Shown: piece by piece, positions 37,691 through 48,198 of the stretch
Layout of the letters: each line of letters starts with the position of its first letter
Position numbering within the stretch: the stretch's first letter is position 1
Assembly: GCF_000092065.1 (NCBI RefSeq)
Contig: NC_009359.1
Coordinates: forward strand, 62,001 to 126,000
Reading direction: 5' to 3'
DNA from: Ostreococcus lucimarinus CCE9901
Taxonomy: Eukaryota > Chlorophyta > Mamiellophyceae > Mamiellales > Bathycoccaceae
DNA: 64,000 nt
The notes under the pieces: model-generated
The model's database searches: none
What the model saw: the letters and a program-made list of their open reading frames with translations, nothing else
Told to the model about the DNA's origin: nothing
Program-made: the position numbers and the translations under genes

Positions 37691-38998
37691 TTACGGCGCG
37701 CGGCGCGCGTCGAGCGCCCGGAGCGCGCGCTCGGCGACGTCGGCGCCGATCGCGTCCGCGGGTCCGGCGCCCTTGCCCTGACACGCACCGACGGCTATGA
37801 TGTTCGCGCCTGGGCCTAGTGTTTGAATTTTCAACGAACCGTCGTCGGACGTGGAGTACGCGCACGCCTTGGACGTCAAGCTTTGGAAATTCGTCGAAGG
37901 AAACAAGTGGAATAAGATTTCTTGGAGCTGATCCGCCACGACTTCGTCGCCGTCGCTGGACATCCAATCCGCGAGCTCGCGTTCGGTGCGAGCCCAACTC
38001 GGGTCGCTCTTGTCGAAGTAGTCGAGCGGGCCTCCACCGATCTTGATGTACCACCCCGGCGCGGGTTCGGGGCCCGGGTAATAAATCGGCGGCAACACGT
38101 AGACGGATTTCGCCTCGTTCACGCTGTGATCGCTCCCTCCGCCCGACGACGCGCGCACGCGCGCCGCATCGAGCACGGCTCGAGGTACCTCGTACTTGAT
38201 CGTGGGCATCGTCGCGAGCGCGCCGAGCGCTTCGGACTCGAGCACCTCGGCGAGTAAAACGGTGCGCCGCGCGATTTTCACGTCGCCGAAATCCGCGCTC
38301 GCGTCGTCCGTCAATAACCCGCACTCGCGCGCCAGGGGCTCGGTGTAGAACCCACACGCGAGCACACACACGTCACACGCGTACGTCTCCCCCGTGGACG
38401 TGCGCACCTCGCACTCGCCCGTCGCCGCGTTCGATTCCACGCGTTCGCACGTCGTCCGCGTCACCGTCGCCCTCCCCTCGCTCGCCCTCCGCATCAGCGC
38501 GTTCTGCGCCGCTCGCATCGCGTGCGGGTTCACGTACCCCCCGACTTCGTCCCACACCGCCTCGTACTCGCTCGGAATCCCATCTCGCGCGAGAAATCCC
38601 CACGCCTCCGCGACGCCGCCGTCCGCGTTCGTCCTTCGCTCGTGCGTCACCCCTCGCGCTCGCAACCGCGCCGCCCCTCGCTCCACGAACGCCTCGCTCC
38701 CGATCGCCAGCGACCCTTTACGCGTGAAAAACTGTATCCCGCTCAGTCGCTCCGCTTCCTCGAACCCATCGATCGATCGCGCGTTCAGCGCCGTCCACTC
38801 GTCTCGTCCCTCCGCGTCGAGCGGCCGCGCGATGCGTCCCAGATCATCGCTCCCGCTCCGCAGCCGCTCGCTGTCCAGCACCGCCACGCGCAGCTCCGGT
38901 CGACGCTCGCTGACGTGCCTCGCGCACGCCGCGCCGATCGGCCCGTTCCCGGCGACGACGACGTCGACGCGCGTCGCCGTGCGTGGGTCCTCGTTCAT
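37691..38998 (-). CDS. FAD-dependent oxidoreductase, DAO/sarcosine oxidase type
   Basis: A 435-residue protein starting at the ATG at 38996-38998. The dinucleotide motif VVVAGNGPIGAACARH is at about 14-30 (GxGxxG with Asn at position 2) and the beta-strand Asp/Glu follows at VAVLDSE. Later come SIDGFEEAERLSGIQFFTRKGSLAIG and a substrate-domain block with ACSTSDDGSLKIQ-like order (AYSTSDDG), then GANIIAVGACQGKGAGPADAIG, the C-terminal FAD contact. These fit the DAO superfamily that oxidises amines or N-methyl amino acids. The exact substrate cannot be stated. No peroxisomal C-terminal signal (SKL type) is present: it ends DARRAP. Confidence 0.78.
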   Translation of the reverse strand: MNEDPRTATRVDVVVAGNGPIGAACARHVSERRPELRVAVLDSERLRSGSDDLGRIARPLDAEGRDEWTALNARSIDGFEEAERLSGIQFFTRKGSLAIGSEAFVERGAARLRARGVTHERRTNADGGVAEAWGFLARDGIPSEYEAVWDEVGGYVNPHAMRAAQNALMRRASEGRATVTRTTCERVESNAATGECEVRTSTGETYACDVCVLACGFYTEPLARECGLLTDDASADFGDVKIARRTVLLAEVLESEALGALATMPTIKYEVPRAVLDAARVRASSGGGSDHSVNEAKSVYVLPPIYYPGPEPAPGWYIKIGGGPLDYFDKSDPSWARTERELADWMSSDGDEVVADQLQEILFHLFPSTNFQSLTSKACAYSTSDDGSLKIQTLGPGANIIAVGACQGKGAGPADAIGADVAERALRALDARRAP

Positions 38999-39295
38999 TC
39001 GCGCCGTCGCGTCGCGTCGCCCGCGGTCACCGCGCCGCGCGCGCGACGCGACGCGACGGCGCGCGACGCCCGCTCGCGTCGTCGACGCGCCCGCGCCCGC
39101 GCGCGACATGTCGCGCGCGACTCTGCCGCGACGCCGTCGGCGCGGCTGCACGAAACGAAGACGCGTCGCTCACGAATCAATCAATCGGTGGTAATACAAC
39201 GCGAATCGCGTCGACGCGTCGACGCGACGCGATTCGGGCGACGACCGGTGCGTCGCCTCACCGCGCGTCGCGCCCGCGGTCGCTCGGACGCCTCG

Positions 39296-39631
39296 CTAAA
39301 TCCCGTCGCCTCCGCCCCGCGCGCGTCCTCGCAGCAGCGTCGCCTTGGCCTCGTTGATCTTCGTGCTCAGAAACGCCGACCCGCCCGCGTCGGGATGGTT
39401 CGCCATCATCACGCGTCGGTGCGCGTCGAGCACGCGCTGCCGCGCCGCGCCCTCGCGGACGCCGAGGATGAGCGCGGCTTCGCGCCGGGTCATCGTCGCC
39501 TCGAATCCGCCGTGGTAAAACGCGCGCGCGCGCGGGCCGGCGAGCGCCCACGCCTCGACCGTCGTCACGACGGCGCGCGCGGCGAGCGCGGTCGCGGCGA
39601 CGGCGAGGCCGGTGACCAGGGGCGTGGCCAT
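39296..39631 (-). CDS. PAM18: Mitochondrial import motor J protein PAM18/TIM14
   Basis: A 111-residue protein with one N-terminal hydrophobic helix (PLVTGLAVAATALAARAV, about 4-25). It then matches the family: FYHGGFEATMTRREAALILGV, then HRRVMMANHPDAGGSAFLSTKINEAKATLL. The HPD tripeptide is intact. In TIM14 proteins this short J domain stimulates mitochondrial Hsp70 at the TIM23 channel. Length and layout fit. It starts 158 bases from the divergent Aquarius gene. Confidence 0.92.
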   Translation of the reverse strand: MATPLVTGLAVAATALAARAVVTTVEAWALAGPRARAFYHGGFEATMTRREAALILGVREGAARQRVLDAHRRVMMANHPDAGGSAFLSTKINEAKATLLRGRARGGGDGI

Positions 39632-39788
39632 CCGCGCCGCGCGTCGAGGAGTGACGACATCGGCGACGCCCCGCGACCGCATTCGACGACGTGCGCGCGA
39701 CCGCGACGCGTCGATCGCGGCGATCGCGGCCGCGACGCGCGACGGACGCGCGCGAGACCGCGCGAGGGACGTCGACGGGGGTCTCGCG

Positions 39789-42700
39789 ATGCCGCCGCGA
39801 CGGTCGGCGCGGTCGAAATCGCCGGCGAAAGCGACGAAGGATGCGATTGCGAACGCGGCGGCGGACGCGACGGCGACGAAACGACGACCGGACGCGCGCG
39901 AGGCGACGGACGAGGGCGCGCGGACGGTGAAAGCGGCGCGAACGGCGCGAGGGACGGCGGCGGGGCGGGGGAGCGCGCGTGGGGGGGGTAGTAGAGGGTT
40001 GACGACGCGCGCGATCGAGGACGACGCGCTGTTCGCGACGGCGCGAGAGACGTGGCGGCGAAACGACGGCGAAGCGGCGTACGACGGCGAGGTGGTGCGA
40101 AAGATTTACGAGGAGGAGCTTGGGGGGGGGAGAGCGGCGGCGGCGACGGGGCGATTGCAGGTTTTGGACGCGACGGGGTACGCGGAACGGTTTCTCGCCG
40201 TCGGCGCGCGCGATCGAGGGAATTGCGATCGAGCGCTCGTGATGTCGGTGATTTTAGGGGTGAATGAAAAGTTTCGACAAGGCGTGGACGGATTCGGGGC
40301 GTTCGCGGGAGAGGAAGGCGCGACGGCGTTTCGGAACGCGCTCGAGAGCGCGCTCGACGCGTACGCGTCGTTGACGACGATCGAGAAGACGGCGTGCTTG
40401 ATGTTCCTCATCAAGACGTTTGCGAGTTTGGAAAACGAAGCCGTGCGCGCGGTTGCGCTGCCGTTGGTGTCGCTGCCGCTGTGGAACAAACTCAGCGAAG
40501 GGCGTTTGCAATTGGAATTGACCAAGCACGAGTCGCTCGCGAAGCATCACTCGAAAATGTTGAAAAAGGAAGCCAAGACGGCGAAAAAGGCGGCCGAAGC
40601 GGGAGAAGCGCACGTGCCGATCGGAGAACGCCGCGAGTCGTGCTGGCTCGTGCGCGTGATTGATGATTTCGTGTCGTACGCCTCGGACGCGACGGACGAG
40701 GACGGCGTGCGCTTTTGCGAACGGTTCATGGAGTTGGTGATTGATTTACTCTCTCAGCTCCCCACGCGTCGCTTCACGCGCACGCTCATGAGCGACAAGG
40801 CGTTGCTCGTGAAAGCACGCATGGTTCCGTTGTACACGGCCCCGAACGGTCGCCTGTACGCGCAGTTGGTCGATTTGTTCACATTTTACCAGTACTTTGA
40901 AATCGACGATCACACGGGCGCGGCGCTCAAAGACGAAGAAGTCGCGTCCGCACACTACGATCGCTTGCTTCAGCTGCAAAGGTTAGCGTTCAAGTACATC
41001 CCAAAGTTGAAAGATCTCGCGCTCGGGAACTGCGCTGGGATCGAGAGAAGAAAGAACTTGATTCAGCACCTCGCCGTGCTCGAGCCCGAGGAGTTGTTCA
41101 AGCTCGTCACAGCGCAGCTTCGTTTGGTGGATCCGAATGATCCGTGGGCGAAGGACCCGAAATTTTTGTTAGAGGTCATGGTCAACGTGTTCGAAAAAAG
41201 GCGCAGTCAGCGCCAGATGATAAACTCCATGCCGCTCTACCCGAACGAGGACGTTTTGTGGAACGAAAACATCATTCCGAGCATCGAGTACGACGGTCAG
41301 GGCGCGTTGGCGTTGCCCAAACTCAACTTGCAGTTTTTGACCATGCACGATTACTTGCTTCGAAATTTCAACTTGTTCCGCCTGGAAGCGACGTATGAAA
41401 TTCGCGAGGACCTAGCTGATGTGTTGAAGCGCATGCAGCCCGTCGGCGATGGCAGCGGTGCTCGCGCGCGTTTCAACGGCTGGGCGCGTATGGCGATAGA
41501 AATTCCTTCTAACGGCGTCGAAGTCGTTGAGGTATGTAAGCCGAACGTCGGTGAATCGAAGCCTGCCGCGGTGACGATTGAGGTTTCAGTGGACTTTAAA
41601 AATGCGCGTCCTGACGTGCGAGAGGAATGGGATCGATTGCGCGTGCATGACGTCGTCTTTATGCTCGACTGCGAGGGCGTCGGTCCGAGCTCGAGCGAAG
41701 CTAAGAATCCTGGAGAAAAGTTCGGTCTTCGCCACGTGCGCGGTGCCGAAGTGATTGATATTCGTGATGGGTATGGGACGTACTTGAAAGAGTTTAGGTC
41801 AAGAAATCCGAACCCACGCGAAGACGACAAGCCACCGAAAACCGTCACCGGAACGCGTCGCATCTTTACGCTTGCGCTCGACACGGCGCAGTATCAAATG
41901 GACGTGAACAAGCAGAAAGAAGGAGGCGAAAACGTCTACAATCGACTGAACGTGCTCGTTCGCCGCGAAGCGAAAGAAAATAACTTCAAGGCGATCCTGG
42001 CGTGCATTCGAGACTTGATGAACACCGACGTCAGCGTTCCAGAGTGGCTGCACGACGTGTTTTTGGGTTACGGCGATCCCTCCGCCGCTGCGTTGTTGAA
42101 CACACACGAAGCCTTGCACACGATTGATTTCAAAGACACTTTCTTGGATGAGCAACACCTAGTGGAATCGTTCCCGAATCATAAAGTTTCGTGGAAGAAC
42201 AAGGCGAAGAAGCACATCGCACCATTTCGCGTCACGTTTCCGAAACCGGAAGACGAGACTCAAGACACAATTGAAGTGGAATCGTACGTCCGTCCTGATC
42301 CCGGTCCGTATCCGGAAGATCAGCCGAACACGAACCAAGTTCGTTTCACGCCCGTACAAGTTGAAGCGATTCGCGCCGGGTTAAACCCGGGATTGACCAT
42401 GGTCGTCGGTCCGCCCGGTACGGGGAAGACGGATACGGCGGCGCAAATCATGCACTGCCTGTACCACAACGAGCCGGGTCAGCGTACGCTTCTCATCACG
42501 CATTCCAACGCGGCGCTGAACGACTTATTCATCAAGCTTCTTCAGCGCGATGTCCCAGCGCGCTATTTGTTGCGTCTCGGCCAAGGCGAATCCGAACTCG
42601 ACACAGACTTGAGTTTTACTCGCGCCGGCCGCGTCGACGCCATGTTGACCAAGCGCTTGGAGATTTTGGCTGAAGTCGAAAAGCTCGCGGATTCGATCGG

Positions 42701-44072
42701 GCTCAATGGTGAGGATGTTGCGTACACGTGTGAAACTGCGGGATTCTTTTGGAAAATTCACGTGCTGGCGAAGTGGGAAAAGTTCACCGCCGACTTTGAT
42801 GCGAGCGACGAAAAGAACTTCGTGGAGACGTCGTTCCCATTTAAGGATTATTTCGCCTCGGCGCCGAACCAGCCACTTTTCTTGGGCAAAGACAAAGAAG
42901 AAGACTTTTCGCGCGCAAAAGGCTGCATGCGGCATCTGCAGGTGATGTTCACCGCCTTGGAAGAGTGTCGGGCGTTCGAATTACTTCGTACGCAAGGCGA
43001 CCGCTCCGAGTACTTGCTCACCAAGCAAGCGAAGATCATCGCCATGACGTGCACGCACGCCGCGTTGAAGAGACATGATTTCATCAAGCAGAGCTTGCGA
43101 TACGACAACTTGATCATCGAAGAAGGCGCTCAGATTCTCGAAATCGAAACCTTCATACCGATGTTACTTCAGAAGAATGAAGACGGTCACTCGCGTCTCA
43201 AGCGCGTCGTCATGATTGGCGATCACAACCAGCTTCCACCCGTGGTGAAGCACATGGCGTTTCAAAAGTATTCGAACATGGATCAATCCATGTTCGCTCG
43301 CTTCGTGCGTTTGGGTACGCCGTACACGCAGCTTGACGCGCAAGGTCGTGCGCGCACCGAGTTGGCCAACTTGTACAACTGGCGTTACAAAAACTTGGGC
43401 AACCTCCCGAACACGCAAACGGGGCCGTACACGCTCGCGAACGCGGGATTCGCCCATCCGTTGCAATTCGTGGATGTTCGTGGAGAAGAGTCGACACCGA
43501 CGCCGTTCTTCTACCAGAATCTCACCGAAGCGGAGTATATCGTCAGCGTGTACCAATACATGCGCATGTGCGGCTACCCGGCTGAGAAGATTTCCATCTT
43601 GACGACGTACAACGGGCAAAAGAATTTGCTTTGCGACGTCGTGAATCAAAGGTGCACGAATCACCCGTTATTCGGCGCGCCCGCTCACGTCACGACCGTG
43701 GACAAGTTCCAAGGCCAACAAAACGACTTCATTTTGCTTTCGTTGGTGCGCAGCAAGACTGTCGGTCACTTGCGAGACGTCCGTCGTATGGTCGTTGCGT
43801 TTTCGCGCGCGCGATTCGGCTTGTACGTCTTCGGCAACTGCGACATGTTCTCCGAGTGTTTCGAGTTAGCGCCGGCGTTCGAGACGCTGGCCAAGTACCC
43901 TACCACACTCGAATTGTGTGTGGGCGAAAAGTACGGCGCGTGCGATCGCAAGACGAGCGATCAAGGCGAAAATACCGAAACAATCGCCGACGGCGCCGCC
44001 ATGGGTTCGGCGGTAAACACGCTTGCGTCGCAGTGGCAAGCGAGCCAAATGGCGGTGCACGCCAAAAAATAG
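39789..44072 (+). CDS. AQR: Intron-binding helicase Aquarius (IBP160/EMB2765)
   Basis: A 1427-residue SF1 RNA helicase of the spliceosome in a single exon. The N-terminus is a basic Lys/Arg/Ala tail. The ARM-like part runs to about 800 with the family block FLTMHDYLLRNFNLFRLEATYEIR and RPDVREEWDRLRVHDVVFML. The helicase core begins RFTPVQVEAIRAG with Walker A VGPPGTGKTDT (about 874), NLIIEEGAQILEIETF (motif II region), GDHNQLPPVV, and C-terminal LTTYNGQKNLL, TVDKFQGQQNDFILLSLVRS (motif V) and VAFSRARFGLYVFG (motif VI). Aquarius binds the intron upstream of the branch site and couples splicing to snoRNP and EJC deposition. Confidence 0.97.
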   Translation: MPPRRSARSKSPAKATKDAIANAAADATATKRRPDAREATDEGARTVKAARTARGTAAGRGSARGGGSRGLTTRAIEDDALFATARETWRRNDGEAAYDGEVVRKIYEEELGGGRAAAATGRLQVLDATGYAERFLAVGARDRGNCDRALVMSVILGVNEKFRQGVDGFGAFAGEEGATAFRNALESALDAYASLTTIEKTACLMFLIKTFASLENEAVRAVALPLVSLPLWNKLSEGRLQLELTKHESLAKHHSKMLKKEAKTAKKAAEAGEAHVPIGERRESCWLVRVIDDFVSYASDATDEDGVRFCERFMELVIDLLSQLPTRRFTRTLMSDKALLVKARMVPLYTAPNGRLYAQLVDLFTFYQYFEIDDHTGAALKDEEVASAHYDRLLQLQRLAFKYIPKLKDLALGNCAGIERRKNLIQHLAVLEPEELFKLVTAQLRLVDPNDPWAKDPKFLLEVMVNVFEKRRSQRQMINSMPLYPNEDVLWNENIIPSIEYDGQGALALPKLNLQFLTMHDYLLRNFNLFRLEATYEIREDLADVLKRMQPVGDGSGARARFNGWARMAIEIPSNGVEVVEVCKPNVGESKPAAVTIEVSVDFKNARPDVREEWDRLRVHDVVFMLDCEGVGPSSSEAKNPGEKFGLRHVRGAEVIDIRDGYGTYLKEFRSRNPNPREDDKPPKTVTGTRRIFTLALDTAQYQMDVNKQKEGGENVYNRLNVLVRREAKENNFKAILACIRDLMNTDVSVPEWLHDVFLGYGDPSAAALLNTHEALHTIDFKDTFLDEQHLVESFPNHKVSWKNKAKKHIAPFRVTFPKPEDETQDTIEVESYVRPDPGPYPEDQPNTNQVRFTPVQVEAIRAGLNPGLTMVVGPPGTGKTDTAAQIMHCLYHNEPGQRTLLITHSNAALNDLFIKLLQRDVPARYLLRLGQGESELDTDLSFTRAGRVDAMLTKRLEILAEVEKLADSIGLNGEDVAYTCETAGFFWKIHVLAKWEKFTADFDASDEKNFVETSFPFKDYFASAPNQPLFLGKDKEEDFSRAKGCMRHLQVMFTALEECRAFELLRTQGDRSEYLLTKQAKIIAMTCTHAALKRHDFIKQSLRYDNLIIEEGAQILEIETFIPMLLQKNEDGHSRLKRVVMIGDHNQLPPVVKHMAFQKYSNMDQSMFARFVRLGTPYTQLDAQGRARTELANLYNWRYKNLGNLPNTQTGPYTLANAGFAHPLQFVDVRGEESTPTPFFYQNLTEAEYIVSVYQYMRMCGYPAEKISILTTYNGQKNLLCDVVNQRCTNHPLFGAPAHVTTVDKFQGQQNDFILLSLVRSKTVGHLRDVRRMVVAFSRARFGLYVFGNCDMFSECFELAPAFETLAKYPTTLELCVGEKYGACDRKTSDQGENTETIADGAAMGSAVNTLASQWQASQMAVHAKK

Positions 44073-44242
44073 TCAACCATCTTAGGCGATTATCGTTGTC
44101 AAATAAGCAGGATCGATCATGGATTCAAACCCTTCCCTCGACGCATTCGCTTCGCGCCTGGAATCCTCCGTCGCTTCGCGCGAGACTGAGATTCCGAAAA
44201 TCCCTCAAAGATCTCCATTCGCGCGCGCGCCCATCGTCCGCG

Positions 44243-45130
44243 ATGGACGACCTCGACGTCGATTTCGACTTCGAGGACAAGCTCGATGTCAACGACACCC
44301 AACCCCAGGCCCCGCCGCCCGAGCTCAACGAGCGCGGGCGTAAAAACTACCGTCAAACCGTGTGCAGGCACTGGCTGCGAAACTTGTGCATGAAGGGCAA
44401 CGCGTGCGGGTTCCTGCACCAGTTCGACAAGTCCCGCATGCCCACGTGTCGGTTTTTCGCAAAGTACGGCGAGTGCAAGGAACCGGATTGTCCGTACAAG
44501 CACTCGTTGGAGGACATGAAGGATTGCAACATGTACAAGCTCGGGTTCTGCATTCACGGGTCGCTGTGCAGGTTTAGACACGTGAAATTGCCGGGACCGC
44601 CGCCGCCGGTGGAAGAACAGGCGCTGATTGGACAACCGGGACACCTGCACGGGGCGAAGTCGTTTAAACAGCGCGAACGGGAGAAGATGATGTCGCAGGC
44701 GTTGGCGCCGAGGCCGGAGGCGGACTCGACGTTTAAGCCGCCGCCGTTGCCGCCGGGACCGCCGCCGAAGGATGCGAAAAAGCTGGAAGAAAGGTTGGCG
44801 CTGCCGCCTACGACGATAGAGCATACTGGACACGATGCTGGACGGGTGTCGGTGCCCCCACCGCCTACGATGCAGGCACCGGCGCAGAGGACGGAGCCGC
44901 CGGCGAGACCTAGCGCGCCGCCGGGCAGGCCAAGCGCGCCGTCGAGGGCGCCGACGGGGGCGCGTCCGCCCGTCGCTCCGCCGGGAGCGCCGCCGGGTTT
45001 ACCGCCGGGCGTGTCTGCGCCCGCGGCACCGGCGGCGAAATTGCGCGGATGGGGTGCGGGAGGCGTGAAGCGTAAAGCCGAATCCGCGCCCGAAGTACCG
45101 GAGGCGGATGGATTTCCGGGCGCGGCGTAA
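44243..45130 (+). CDS. CPSF30: Cleavage and polyadenylation factor subunit CPSF30 (YTH1-like), three CCCH fingers
   Basis: A 295-residue protein. An acidic start (DDLDVDFDFEDKLDV) precedes three CCCH zinc fingers: TVCRHWLRNLCMKGNACGFLH, CRFFAKYGECKEPDCPYKH and CNMYKLGFCIHGSLCRFRH (about 35-110). These match the fingers of CPSF30/Yth1 that recognise AAUAAA. Three fingers, rather than five, is the plant arrangement. A Pro/Ala-rich tail follows with no zinc knuckle or YTH domain, so it resembles the short plant isoform. The gene begins 171 bases after Aquarius on the same strand. Confidence 0.9.
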   Translation: MDDLDVDFDFEDKLDVNDTQPQAPPPELNERGRKNYRQTVCRHWLRNLCMKGNACGFLHQFDKSRMPTCRFFAKYGECKEPDCPYKHSLEDMKDCNMYKLGFCIHGSLCRFRHVKLPGPPPPVEEQALIGQPGHLHGAKSFKQREREKMMSQALAPRPEADSTFKPPPLPPGPPPKDAKKLEERLALPPTTIEHTGHDAGRVSVPPPPTMQAPAQRTEPPARPSAPPGRPSAPSRAPTGARPPVAPPGAPPGLPPGVSAPAAPAAKLRGWGAGGVKRKAESAPEVPEADGFPGAA

Positions 45131-45196
45131 CTAGTCTGTGTTTGTTTAGCAAGTTTGTTAGAATCATTACAACGTTCACACTCACTAGATAAAAAA

Positions 45197-46591
45197 TCAT
45201 TTCCCCCAATCGTCATCGCCCCAGTCTTCATCCGGTTCTTTCGCGGACTTTTCCTCTTCCGAGTCGCTCACGCCCCACTCGTCGAGTGCGCTCGCGGACT
45301 GCGTTCGACTCGACGAACGGCTCGCATTTTGGTTCGCGCGCTGCGGCTGCGGCCGCGGCTGGCTCTGCGCGCTCTGAAAACTCGACGAGCTGCCGAATCC
45401 AGCGTACTTACCGCCTTGCGATGGGGGTAAGTTTGACGGACGATGCGAGTTTTCGGCTTGCTTACGGGCGAAGAAGTCGTCTCGCTGCGCGGCGACGGGA
45501 TCGCGATCGCGCCGCTCTGCGTCGTCCCAGCCCGCGCCCCAACCGTCGTTTTTCCGTTGTGCGTATTGCGGGTCGGCGCTGTTACCGCCGCGAGGAAATC
45601 CATCGTCGAATCCCGTGGTGGGGATATCGCTCGTCAAGGTTTCGATCGACTTCATCGCTTGCCCGGAGACGGCTTTGAAAAAACCCCAACCTTGCTTCGC
45701 GAGTTCCGACGCCTTATTCGCCGCCACGGTCGCGGTTTGCGACGCGCGATGCTGAAGCTGATCGTAGTCTCCGTCAGAGATGTTGCTCACGATGGACGAC
45801 GTCGCCTGCGCCGCGCGGTTCGCCGCGCTCATCGTAAACTGCCCGAGCTTGGACGTCACGTTGCTCACCTGCCCGATGATGGCCTCGAACTCGTCCTCCT
45901 GCCGCGGCGCGCCGCCACCGCCCGATCCAAACCCGACGTACTTCCCGCCCTGACTCGGATGCAACCCCTCGGGCTTATTCGCGTTCAACGCTTGCTGCCG
46001 CGCGAAGAACGCGTCCTTTTGCGCCGCGCTCGCCGCGTACTCCGACGCCGTGTACTCCTCTCCCGGTCTCGCGCCCGCGCGTCCGCGCCCTCGCCCGTCG
46101 TCTATCCCACCATCATTCCACCCCCCCCCATCGCCTCCGTGCCCTCGTCCTCGGCCCTCCGCGTCTCGACGCGTCTCCGCGTCTTCTCGCCGCGCGCCTC
46201 GCTCGACCCGCGTCGGCGCCGTCCACGCCTCCCCGTTCGCCTCCGCCGCGACCTTCTCCCTGAACACCCGCGCCGCGTCGGAATTATACTTTTCCTTTAT
46301 CGCCGTCCGTCTCGGCACGCCGTGTCGCTCCAAGAACGCGTTCAACGCGTCGTTCCCGCCCGCCCGCATCTTCGCCAGCTGCGCCGCGCTCCACGAATCC
46401 ATCGACGCCGATCGCACGAAGCTCACGTGCACGCCCAGCGATCTGTGCACGCCCGAGCACTCCAAGCACACGAACGCGCCGTGCGACACGCTCGCCCACT
46501 GCGGGTTCTTCGTCTCGCAGTCCGCGCACTGCGCGTTGCCGTCCGCGCGCTGGAGCGCGCGAAGCGCGTCGCGCGCGTCCGGCGACGCCAT
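45197..46591 (-). CDS. ArfGAP protein (ArfGAP1/AGD6-7-like)
   Basis: A 464-residue protein. The ArfGAP zinc finger lies at about 20-45 ([24 protein letters not shown], spacing CX2CX16CX2C) with [15 protein letters not shown] and the catalytic Arg. It stimulates GTP hydrolysis on Arf1 in Golgi COPI traffic. Downstream, a segment with [15 protein letters not shown] and [11 protein letters not shown] occurs twice (about 215 and 405), as a near-copy. An amphipathic, lipid-packing-like region (about 250-340, [26 protein letters not shown]) and a DDEW acidic end ([10 protein letters not shown]) follow. It diverges from the Sec14 gene (258 bases). Confidence 0.92.
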   Translation of the reverse strand: MASPDARDALRALQRADGNAQCADCETKNPQWASVSHGAFVCLECSGVHRSLGVHVSFVRSASMDSWSAAQLAKMRAGGNDALNAFLERHGVPRRTAIKEKYNSDAARVFREKVAAEANGEAWTAPTRVERGARREDAETRRDAEGRGRGHGGDGGGWNDGGIDDGRGRGRAGARPGEEYTASEYAASAAQKDAFFARQQALNANKPEGLHPSQGGKYVGFGSGGGGAPRQEDEFEAIIGQVSNVTSKLGQFTMSAANRAAQATSSIVSNISDGDYDQLQHRASQTATVAANKASELAKQGWGFFKAVSGQAMKSIETLTSDIPTTGFDDGFPRGGNSADPQYAQRKNDGWGAGWDDAERRDRDPVAAQRDDFFARKQAENSHRPSNLPPSQGGKYAGFGSSSSFQSAQSQPRPQPQRANQNASRSSSRTQSASALDEWGVSDSEEEKSAKEPDEDWGDDDWGK

Positions 46592-46849
46592 GGCGCGCGT
46601 CGAGCGCTCGACGTCCCGAGCGCGTCGAGCGATACAGCGAGACGCGCGTCCGAGACGATCGAGAGACGCGCGCGCGCGTCCGGCCGCGATCGCGCGGCGC
46701 GATGGCGAGATTCGCGATCGGAATCTCCGCGTCCGAGACGTCCGAGACGTCCGAGACGATCGAGCGACGCGAGCGTTCGCGAACGGCAGTCGCGCGCGCG
46801 CCCACACGCGATCGAGGCGCGCGTGCGATACGACGAACGCGGCGTCGCG

Positions 46850-47998
46850 ATGCCGAGCTTCCGCGATCGCGCGCACGCGGACGCGCGCGCGGCGCGCGCG
46901 GCGCCGGCGTACGCGCACCCGACGGCGAAGGAGCGCGAGTCGATGGCGCAGATGCGCGCGTGGTTGGCGCGCGATGGATCGGCGCTGCCGCGCACGATGA
47001 CGCGCGCGGAGTGCGGTGGGGAAGAGCGCGCGCTGTTGAAGTTCGTGCGGGCGAGGAAGAGCGCGGAGAAGTCGTACGAGATGCTGAGGAACACGCTGGC
47101 GTGGCGGGCGAGGGAACGCGTGGACGCGTGCCTGTCGGAACCGATCGACGACGATAAATTGAAACACGTGGAGAGGATACCGGCGTATTACGCCGGGTTC
47201 GGGAAGACTGGACATCCGATCTACGTCGAGCACACGGCGGTGATTCCGTGGCCGACGATATTGGAGCACATGACGGCGGATGAGTTTTTGAAGAGTCAGG
47301 TGCAGACGCTCGAGTGGCAGGCGAGCGTGGTGTATCCGGAGGCGTCGCGACGGGCGGGGGAGCCGATCACGCAGGTGATTAACGTTTGGGATTTGAAAGG
47401 GCTCACCATGAGTGGGTTCACGAGCGAGATCAGGGCGTTCGTGAAGAAGGCGAGCGCGGTGGCGCAGGACAATTATCCCGAAGGATTGTACGCCGCGTAC
47501 ATCGTCAACGCCCCGAAGATTTTCTCCTTCGTTTGGGCGGTGGTTAAGCAGTTTTTAGACGCTAAAACGGTGGCTAAGGTGCACATTTACGGCAGTGGGT
47601 CGAAAATGTACGAAAAACTCTTAGATAGGCTCGGGCCGGCGACGCTGCTGCGCAAGGAGATGCTGTGCTGCCGGACGAAAGAAATCGGCGAAGCCGAGGC
47701 GGCCGCCGGGTTGCAACCCGCGCACGGTGCCACGCAAGAATGGATCAAATCGCAGCTAAAGGGCGAGGAACCCACGGGTGGGGCCGCCCCTGGATCGCTC
47801 CGTCGCGAGAGTAGCACGCAGAACCTGTACGACGTCTTCTTCGACGCCGCATCCGAACTTCCGCCGTCGTCCATGACCGAAAGGGAACTCGAACGATACG
47901 CGACGACAAAAGACTCGTTCGGACTGGCGAGCGAACAACCCGATGCGCTCGCACCGGATGTCGTGGACGAGAAGCAGAAGTGTTGCAAATGTTGCTAG
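46850..47998 (+). CDS. Sec14-like phosphatidylinositol transfer protein (CRAL-TRIO)
   Basis: A 382-residue protein. A CRAL-TRIO N-terminal helix region ([30 protein letters not shown], about 62-92) leads into the lipid-binding domain: [76 protein letters not shown]. The NYPE..... IVN.P..F...W..VK pattern is diagnostic of Sec14. The family exchanges phosphatidylinositol and other lipids and tunes phosphoinositide signalling. The C-terminal tail ends CCKCC, a likely palmitoylation or membrane anchor site. A Ser-rich segment at about 330 could be phosphorylated. Confidence 0.92.
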   Translation: MPSFRDRAHADARAARAAPAYAHPTAKERESMAQMRAWLARDGSALPRTMTRAECGGEERALLKFVRARKSAEKSYEMLRNTLAWRARERVDACLSEPIDDDKLKHVERIPAYYAGFGKTGHPIYVEHTAVIPWPTILEHMTADEFLKSQVQTLEWQASVVYPEASRRAGEPITQVINVWDLKGLTMSGFTSEIRAFVKKASAVAQDNYPEGLYAAYIVNAPKIFSFVWAVVKQFLDAKTVAKVHIYGSGSKMYEKLLDRLGPATLLRKEMLCCRTKEIGEAEAAAGLQPAHGATQEWIKSQLKGEEPTGGAAPGSLRRESSTQNLYDVFFDAASELPPSSMTERELERYATTKDSFGLASEQPDALAPDVVDEKQKCCKCC

Positions 47999-48198
47999 CG
48001 CGTCGCCGCGATAGTCAAAGTGACGACCGAGGACACGCATCGTAGCCAATCTTGTACATTCTAGCATGCAATAACTTATAATAACAGCGACATCCGTCGT
48101 TCAAATCATTTTACATCGTCACCATCGTCTAGTACGACGGCGATTCATAATCTAAGAAGAGTGTGTACACGAGAGGAACGCGCTCGAGTCGAGCGCGT

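Noticed and set aside
45443-46849. Upstream extension of the Sec14 frame across the ArfGAP gene
   Set aside because: The 469 codons before the ATG at 46850 are Arg-rich shadow sequence; the ArfGAP on the other strand explains them.
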